DNA of 64,000 nt from Bacillota bacterium (GTDB taxonomy: Bacteria; Bacillota; Clostridia; Christensenellales; SZUA-584), in contig JAEWCC010000065.1 of the NCBI GenBank assembly GCA_023390815.1, positions 1-64,000 of the forward strand, in the 5' to 3' direction. Made by a program: the position numbers and the translations under genes. Shown in pieces: positions 59,418 through 64,000 of this stretch. How positions within the stretch are numbered: the first letter of the stretch is position 1; the number at the start of each line of letters is the position of its first letter. The notes under the pieces are model-generated. The model was not told the DNA's origin. It was given only the letters and a program-made list of their open reading frames with translations, and did not search any database.

Positions 59418-60533
59418 ATGCATCATCGATTTACCGATACCCTTGTGAAAGCCCTGGCACGCATGATTCGGGGATGGCGCAAAATGTCCGGGCGAGCAAG
59501 GACATTAATATTCGGCGGCATCGGCACTGTAATCATCGCGCTGGTCTTGCTGCTCATATTCATGCAGCCTTCCGCACGGGCAGAGGGTGCGATCGCACAG
59601 GCGACGCCGCTGCCGACACTTCCGCCCGTCGCAACGCCCTTACCTACGCCCGTTCCCACCACGCCTCCCGAGGAGTCGATGGATGTTACGATGCAGTTTG
59701 GCGACCAGAATGAAAACGTCACTGTGCTGCAAGAGCGGCTGATGGATCTGGGGTATCTCGATATCGACGAAGCCACGGACTATTTCGGCCCGGCCACCAA
59801 GTACGCGGTGCAGCTTTTTCAGCGCCAGAACGAGCTGGAGCAGGACGGCATCGCGGATTATGATATCCAGATGCTGCTGTTTTCGGACGACGCAAAACAT
59901 TATGCCATACTGACCGGAATGAGCGGCGATGATGTAGCCAACATGCAGCGGCAGTTGATCGATCTGGGATACCTGTCTTCCGGCAAGGCCACGGGCTTCT
60001 ACGGAGAGGGTACGACCGAGGCGATCAAGGCGTTCCAAAAGGCCAACAAACTGACGGTGGACGGCAAGACCGGCCCGCAGACGATGGATCATCTCTACTC
60101 GCCCGATGCCATCGCGACGCCCGAAAAACGCAATGCGCTCCGTACCAAAGCCAACATCAGCCAAATGATTGCAGCGGCAGAGAGCAAACTGGGCAAGCCA
60201 TACGTGTGGGGCGCTAAGGGTCCCAATTCTTTTGACTGTTCGGGGCTTGTATACTACTGCCTCAAGCAGGCGGGCTCCAACCGCGGGCGGTACAACGCAG
60301 CCGGTTACTCCAAGGTTTCCGATTGGAAATTGATCAGCTCAATGAACAGCCTGAAGCGCGGCGATCTGATATTCTTTTATGACAGAGCAAAGACCAGAGT
60401 CGGACATGTCGCCATCTATATCGGCAACGGCTATATGATCGATGCTTCGTCCAGCCATGGCGAGGTGGTTAAACGCAAATGCCTTACATCCTACTGGCGG
60501 GGCATGTTCATACGCGCACGGAGGCCATGGTAA
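59418..60533 (+). CDS. NlpC/P60 peptidoglycan hydrolase with two PG-binding domains (copy 1)
   Basis: 371 residues. Cytoplasmic tail and membrane helix (about 31-50), a Pro/Thr-rich linker (60-85), two PG_binding_1 domains (about 95-160 and 170-235: ERLMDLGYLDIDEATDYFGP and RQLIDLGYLSSGKATGFYGE), then NlpC/P60 with Cys274 in FDCSGLVYYC and His in RVGHVAIYIG. It cuts peptide cross-links or stems in the wall. GGAGGTGTGA precedes the ATG. Controlled by a WalR-like box and paralogous to the next gene. Confidence 0.93.
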   Translation: MHHRFTDTLVKALARMIRGWRKMSGRARTLIFGGIGTVIIALVLLLIFMQPSARAEGAIAQATPLPTLPPVATPLPTPVPTTPPEESMDVTMQFGDQNENVTVLQERLMDLGYLDIDEATDYFGPATKYAVQLFQRQNELEQDGIADYDIQMLLFSDDAKHYAILTGMSGDDVANMQRQLIDLGYLSSGKATGFYGEGTTEAIKAFQKANKLTVDGKTGPQTMDHLYSPDAIATPEKRNALRTKANISQMIAAAESKLGKPYVWGAKGPNSFDCSGLVYYCLKQAGSNRGRYNAAGYSKVSDWKLISSMNSLKRGDLIFFYDRAKTRVGHVAIYIGNGYMIDASSSHGEVVKRKCLTSYWRGMFIRARRPW

Positions 60534-60589
60534 GGCAACACAGCGATCAGGCGAAGCCGGATACGGCTTACCTTTATTCTCTGAAATTC

Positions 60590-60614
60590 GGGACGGCAAA
60601 AGCCGTCCCTTTTT
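60590..60614 (+). terminator. Terminator between the NlpC/P60 paralogues
   Basis: GGGACGGC (60590-60597) pairs with GCCGTCCC (60602-60609) around AAAA, then five T. Confidence 0.92.
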
Positions 60615-60662
60615 ATTCGGCCGCCAGACAGATGCGCAAAATTATTATTTTTTTAATTAATC

Positions 60663-60679
60663 CGTAATTATTTTGTAAC
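60663..60679 (+). promoter_or_regulatory. WalR-like box at the second NlpC/P60 gene
   Basis: CGTAAT-N5-TGTAAC (60663-60668 and 60674-60679); the first half-site has one mismatch (C for T) to TGTWAH. Same distance to the -35 as at the first gene, and the surrounding ATTATTTTGTAACATTATTGAC sequence (60666-60687) is shared. Confidence 0.55.
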
Positions 60680-60683
60680 ATTA

Positions 60684-60712
60684 TTGACTAGTTTCGCCAT
60701 CCGTCATATAAT
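60684..60712 (+). promoter_or_regulatory. Promoter of the second NlpC/P60 hydrolase
   Basis: TTGACT (60684-60689), 17 bases, TATAAT (60707-60712). Confidence 0.85.
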
Positions 60713-60747
60713 ATGGACAACCATATTGATTTCTATCGAGGTGGCCA

Positions 60748-61860
60748 ATGTCTCAACAATCGTCTAATGGACTCGTCAAAGCGTTGGCGAGTGTAATACG
60801 CGGATGGCGCAGAATGTCCAAACGAAGCAGGGCTTTGGTATTCGGCGGCGTCGGCACCGTGATCGTCGCGCTGGTGGTGCTGCTTATATTTATGCAGCCT
60901 CCCGCACGGGCCGAGAATGCAGTCGCGGAGGCTACGCCTCTGCCGACACCTCCGCCTGTCGCCACGCCTGAGCCCACGCCCATACCCACCACGCCTCCCG
61001 AGGAGTCTGTGGATATCACGCTCCAGTACGGCGACGAGAATGAAAACGTGACGGCGCTGCAGGAGCGGCTGATGGATCTGGGATATCTCGATATCGACGA
61101 GGCTACCCAATACTTCGGGCCGTCCACCAAATACGCCGTACAGTTGTTTCAGCGTCAGAACGATTTGGAGCAGGACGGCATCGCGGATTATGATATCCAG
61201 ATGCTGCTGTTTTCGGACGACGCAAAACACTATGCCTTACTAACCGGGATGAGCGGCGACGACGTCGCCTCCTTACAGCGCCAATTGATCGCACTCGGAT
61301 ACCTCGGGTCCGGCAAGGCCACAGGCCTCTACGGCGAGGCAACCACCAAAGCGATCAAGGATTTTCAAAAAGCCAATAAGCTGACCGTCGACGGAAGGTC
61401 CGGCCCGCAGACGCTGGATTGTATCTTCTCACCCAACGCCATCGCGACGCCCGAAAAACGCGAGGCGCTGCGCAAGAGCGCCAACATCGAGCAGATGATC
61501 TCCGCGGCGGAATCCAAGGTCGGCAAAAAATATGTCAGCGGCGCAGAGGGTCCCAACTCGTTCGACTGCTCCGGTCTCGTTTATTACTGCCTCAGGCAGG
61601 CAGGCTCCAACCGCGGCCGGTACAACGCAGCCGGTTACGCCAAGGTCTCCGACTGGAAGACGATCAAGTGGAGCGAGATGAAACGGGGCGACCTGATGTT
61701 CTTCTGGAGCGACAAGAAAAACAAGATCGGCCATGTGGCCATCTATATCGGGCACGGCATGTGCATCGACGCTTCTTCGGGCCACGGCAAGGTCGTCAAG
61801 CGCACATGCACCAGCAGTTGGTTCAGATCCAATTTCAGATATGCCAAGCGGCCCTGGTAA
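60748..61860 (+). CDS. NlpC/P60 peptidoglycan hydrolase with two PG-binding domains (copy 2)
   Basis: 370 residues, same architecture and almost the same sequence as copy 1: helix near 31-50, linker, two PG_binding_1 units, and NlpC/P60 with Cys274 (FDCSGLVYYC) and His in KIGHVAIYIG. Differences cluster in the linker and in the region before Cys274 (KKYVSGAEGPNS against KPYVWGAKGPNS). GAGGTGGCC precedes the ATG. The pair has its own promoters and terminators, so dosage may be tuned separately. Confidence 0.93.
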   Translation: MSQQSSNGLVKALASVIRGWRRMSKRSRALVFGGVGTVIVALVVLLIFMQPPARAENAVAEATPLPTPPPVATPEPTPIPTTPPEESVDITLQYGDENENVTALQERLMDLGYLDIDEATQYFGPSTKYAVQLFQRQNDLEQDGIADYDIQMLLFSDDAKHYALLTGMSGDDVASLQRQLIALGYLGSGKATGLYGEATTKAIKDFQKANKLTVDGRSGPQTLDCIFSPNAIATPEKREALRKSANIEQMISAAESKVGKKYVSGAEGPNSFDCSGLVYYCLRQAGSNRGRYNAAGYAKVSDWKTIKWSEMKRGDLMFFWSDKKNKIGHVAIYIGHGMCIDASSGHGKVVKRTCTSSWFRSNFRYAKRPW

Positions 61861-61900
61861 TAAGGTGATAGGAAATGACGGGTAACAGTCCTGGAAGCCC

Positions 61901-61930
61901 GAGGCAGATACGAGCGTATCTGCCTCTTTT
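61901..61930 (+). terminator. Terminator after the second NlpC/P60 hydrolase
   Basis: GAGGCAGATAC (61901-61911) pairs with GTATCTGCCTC (61916-61926), followed by TTTT. Confidence 0.88.
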
Positions 61931-61940
61931 ATTATCCAGC

Positions 61941-63320
61941 CTAAACGAGTGTTTTGGCCCACCGGTACTTTCTGACCCGCGCGATCGATACAAACACCTT
62001 GACGATCTCTTCCACGCACGTCATCAATACAACCGTCAGAAACGGCAGGCGCAGCACCAACCCGGCAAGAACCGTGAGTGGCACGCCCACCAGCCAAAGC
62101 ACGCCGATATCGATCGCTGCGGCACCCAGCGTATCCCCGCCGGATCGCAGAATGCCGTTCATGTTGGTATAGTTGATTCCCCGCGCCCAGATGATGCAGG
62201 ATATCAGCAGCAGTCCGCCTCGGGCCTTCTCAATCGCCTCTGCGGTCAGATTCGGGTACGGAAGCAACATCACGCCGCGCAGCAGTATAAAAATCGGGCA
62301 CAGCGCCGCACCGGATACGAAGACCAGCCGCAGCAGACGCCAGGCGTAATTGCATGCCCTTTCGATCTCCCCCGCACCGAGCTCGTGGCCGATGAGGATA
62401 CCGCCCGCGTTTCCGAACGCAATGAACAGCACATTCGTGAACCCTCCCATGGTGCTGTATACGTTGTACCCCGCCGTGGAGGCCACGCCGAGCGCCGCAA
62501 AGGAGATGCTGTACACCGTCACGCCGGCCGCCCAAAGCTGATCCTTGGCGGCCAGCGGCAGCGCAGTTTTGAGGAACTGCTTGATCATATCCTTGCCGGG
62601 CCAGACGAAATCCTGTCTTCTCGCCGTGATCGCGCTGCGGCTGCGCCGCGCGAAGATCAGCAGCAAAACGAGTTCCAGCACCGCGCCGATAATCGTCGAT
62701 GCCGCCGCTGCCGGAACGCCCAGCTTGGGAGCTCCAAAATTGCCGTTCACAAAGACGCTGTCCAGCAGTATATTGAGAACGGCGGAGGATACCGAAGCAA
62801 TCATCGGGGTTTTCGCGACGCCCATGGAACGCAGAATGCTGGCGAGCACAGAGGACACCATCCAGATCGGATACGAGAAGCAGATGATTGACAGATACTC
62901 CGCGCCAATTTCTTGGACTCTGTTATCGCCGGACAGCACGTTCATCACTTCGCGGTTAAAGCAGAACGCGAGTACGAAGAAGACGACTCCGACGACCACA
63001 TTGAACATCAGGCTGGCCGTAAACGATTTGCGCACGCCGATCTCATCCTTGTCCTTCCCCCAGTACTGGGCGGCAAAGATCGAGCCGGAGCTGGACACGG
63101 CAAAAAAACCGCACCACATCAGCATGGTGAGGTTGCCCGCCTGCCCTACCGCCCCGAGATATTCATCCCCGAGACCGCCGACAAAGATCGTATCGAATAT
63201 GAACAGCGACGACATTAAGAACTGTTGCAGTATCATGGGCAGCGCCAGATGGATGAGCTTATTGGAGAAAACCTTATCGCGCGGCATCAAAAGCACGTTT
63301 TTCGCTGAAGTAAACATCAT
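61941..63320 (-). CDS. MATE-family multidrug exporter
   Basis: 459 residues, twelve membrane helices, standard MATE length. The N-terminal half has IHLALPMILQQFLMSSLFIFDTIFVGGLGDE and the second half repeats the pattern (IKQFLKTALPLAAKDQLWAAGVTVYS), the internal duplication of the family. MATE pumps expel cationic or amphipathic drugs using Na+ or H+. AAGGGGC precedes the ATG. Its long leader contains a short ORF and an intrinsic terminator, implying drug-dependent expression. Confidence 0.92.
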   Translation of the reverse strand: MMFTSAKNVLLMPRDKVFSNKLIHLALPMILQQFLMSSLFIFDTIFVGGLGDEYLGAVGQAGNLTMLMWCGFFAVSSSGSIFAAQYWGKDKDEIGVRKSFTASLMFNVVVGVVFFVLAFCFNREVMNVLSGDNRVQEIGAEYLSIICFSYPIWMVSSVLASILRSMGVAKTPMIASVSSAVLNILLDSVFVNGNFGAPKLGVPAAAASTIIGAVLELVLLLIFARRSRSAITARRQDFVWPGKDMIKQFLKTALPLAAKDQLWAAGVTVYSISFAALGVASTAGYNVYSTMGGFTNVLFIAFGNAGGILIGHELGAGEIERACNYAWRLLRLVFVSGAALCPIFILLRGVMLLPYPNLTAEAIEKARGGLLLISCIIWARGINYTNMNGILRSGGDTLGAAAIDIGVLWLVGVPLTVLAGLVLRLPFLTVVLMTCVEEIVKVFVSIARVRKYRWAKTLV

Positions 63321-63370
63321 ATAACCAAGCCCCTTTTAATACCTGTTGGTAAAATGCCGACTTTGGGCAT

Positions 63371-63401
63371 AAAAAAGTCCTGAAGCCGGACGCCCCAGGA
63401 C
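63371..63401 (-). promoter_or_regulatory. Attenuator terminator upstream of the MATE gene
   Basis: On the minus strand GTCCTG (from 63401) pairs with CAGGAC (plus 63377-63382), extended by G-U pairs, and is followed by six U. It lies 29 bases after the leader-ORF stop and about 50 bases before the MATE start codon. Confidence 0.8.
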
Positions 63402-63429
63402 GTGACAGACATAACAGGATGCAAACGCA

Positions 63430-63534
63430 TCACATGATGAGATCAGGCGAGAGGCTGCAATATTTTGCGGCGGGTACGGACGACCTGCGCATGGATGCAA
63501 TGCAGTAAACGCAAAGCAGCTTTTCAGACTTCAA
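63430..63534 (-). CDS. 34-codon leader peptide upstream of the MATE exporter
   Basis: Starts at TTG eight bases after AAAGGAGGTGA, a perfect anti-Shine-Dalgarno match, and ends TGA at 63430. The peptide begins LKSEKLLCVYCIASMRRSSV and continues PAAKYCSLSPDLIM; Cys at 8, 11 and 26. The strong site and the position between promoter and terminator indicate that it is translated to control the terminator, as in leader-peptide regulated drug-resistance genes. Not a known family to me. Confidence 0.7.
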   Translation of the reverse strand: MKSEKLLCVYCIASMRRSSVPAAKYCSLSPDLIM

Positions 63535-63567
63535 ACCTCTCACCTCCTTTTCCAAATGTACTCAGCC

Positions 63568-63596
63568 ATTATATGCACTAGGCACACATACGTCAA
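63568..63596 (-). promoter_or_regulatory. Promoter of the MATE leader transcript
   Basis: Minus-strand TTGACG (plus 63591-63596), 17 bases, TATAAT (plus 63568-63573). The leader ORF starts about 27 bases after the predicted start. Confidence 0.85.
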
Positions 63597-63694
63597 GCAT
63601 TATATAGAATGTTTCCCACGAAACGGCAATGTTTAAAGCGCGGCAAAAAGGCAGCCGCCCAAAAGACGCCGCCTATCTGCCGGAAAAGTGTGCT

Positions 63695-63877
63695 TTACAG
63701 CTTTTTAATGATTACGCCAAGGAGCAGCAGGATGAAGGCGACGGCGAGCAGTACGACATTCGCGATCTCGGACAGTATCGGAATCGGTAAACGGATGATA
63801 AACTGATTAATGATCGCAAACAGCCCGATGATCAGTGAGATCCAAAAGATCCCTTTGGACGGCTTGGAAATACCCAT
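63695..63877 (-). CDS. Small membrane protein
   Basis: 60 residues with two hydrophobic helices (about 10-28 and 34-56) separated by RLPIPILSE and ending IKKL. AGGAGGCATGCC precedes the ATG. No family recognised. Single gene upstream of the MATE leader transcript, same strand. Confidence 0.65.
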   Translation of the reverse strand: MGISKPSKGIFWISLIIGLFAIINQFIIRLPIPILSEIANVVLLAVAFILLLLGVIIKKL

Positions 63878-63955
63878 GGCATGCCTCCTGTTTTAATCGA
63901 TACATTGGAATCATACGATACAAGCGGCACAAAAACAACTCCGGTACGGAAAAGT

Positions 63956-63984
63956 TTGTTCTTCCCGCGGTTCAGTGATATAAT
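63956..63984 (+). promoter_or_regulatory. Promoter pointing out of the window
   Basis: TTGTTC (63956-63961), 17 bases, TATAAT (63979-63984). The gene it serves begins beyond 64000. Confidence 0.6.
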
Positions 63985-64000
63985 AGTTGCGGCATTTGAT

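Noticed and set aside
1..64000. CRISPR array, prophage or insertion sequence
   Set aside because: No regular direct-repeat array, integrase, transposase or phage structural gene was found in the reading frames.

Overview
The window looks like chromosomal DNA of a moderately GC-rich, anaerobic, spore-forming Firmicute (class Clostridia). The evidence is strong AGGAGG ribosome binding sites, sigma-A type promoters with 17-base spacers, T-box leaders, a SpoVT regulator, a TM1266-type [FeFe]-hydrogenase regulator homologue, sortase/IPQTG surface anchoring and many lipoproteins. I see no insertion sequence, prophage, CRISPR array, tRNA or rRNA. Assignments rest on motif and family recognition by eye; no database search was run.

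Layout. 0.2-5.1 kb: a three-gene ABC importer of the TrpXYZ-like type (binding lipoprotein, permease, ATPase) with a small zinc-finger ORF, then a lipoprotein gene broken by a one-base frameshift. 5.2-9.3 kb: two consecutive amt-glnK ammonium modules sharing promoter boxes and a two-hairpin leader. 9.4-11.4 kb: a T-box controlled glycyl-tRNA synthetase. 11.4-25.4 kb: housekeeping and accessory genes (polysaccharide deacetylase, an SDR with an extra C-terminal domain, an acetyltransferase group, two small conserved proteins, a 588-residue unknown, a glycosyltransferase, an M29 aminopeptidase, a palindromic repeat element, a redox-type C-GCAxxG-C-C protein, an XRE/PLDc_N/ABC exporter operon, a DUF3298-type protein and TspO). 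25.4-31.9 kb: a zinc-ribbon membrane protein, SpoVT, an Aquifex-type aconitase, a PaaX-like regulator and an orphan PAS histidine kinase. 32-35.9 kb: twin nitroreductases, an SDR that is probably leaderless, and an orphan binding lipoprotein paired with a TM1266-like regulator behind a structured, terminator-ended leader RNA.

36-45 kb: a membrane LuxR regulator, a second small LuxR protein, two tandem paralogous lipoproteins, and a large five-module plus three-CnaB surface adhesin whose 3' end overlaps its sortase gene. 45.2-48.7 kb: a T-box controlled type 2 (eukaryote-like) isoleucyl-tRNA synthetase. 48.9-54.2 kb: a degraded small gene, a polytopic membrane protein, an XRE membrane regulator, a flippase-like membrane protein and an ORF that has lost its natural stop. 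54.2-61.9 kb: cell-envelope functions, with two tandem CapA-type proteins, an S9 peptidase lipoprotein and two tandem NlpC/P60 hydrolases whose promoters carry WalR-like boxes. 61.9-63.9 kb: a MATE exporter behind a 34-codon leader peptide and a terminator, which looks like ribosome-controlled attenuation of a drug pump.

The strongest leads are the MATE leader peptide/attenuator, the unidentified structured leader of the TM1266-like operon, the shared two-hairpin leaders and TGCATTTT boxes of the amt modules, and the WalR-like boxes at the two hydrolase genes.
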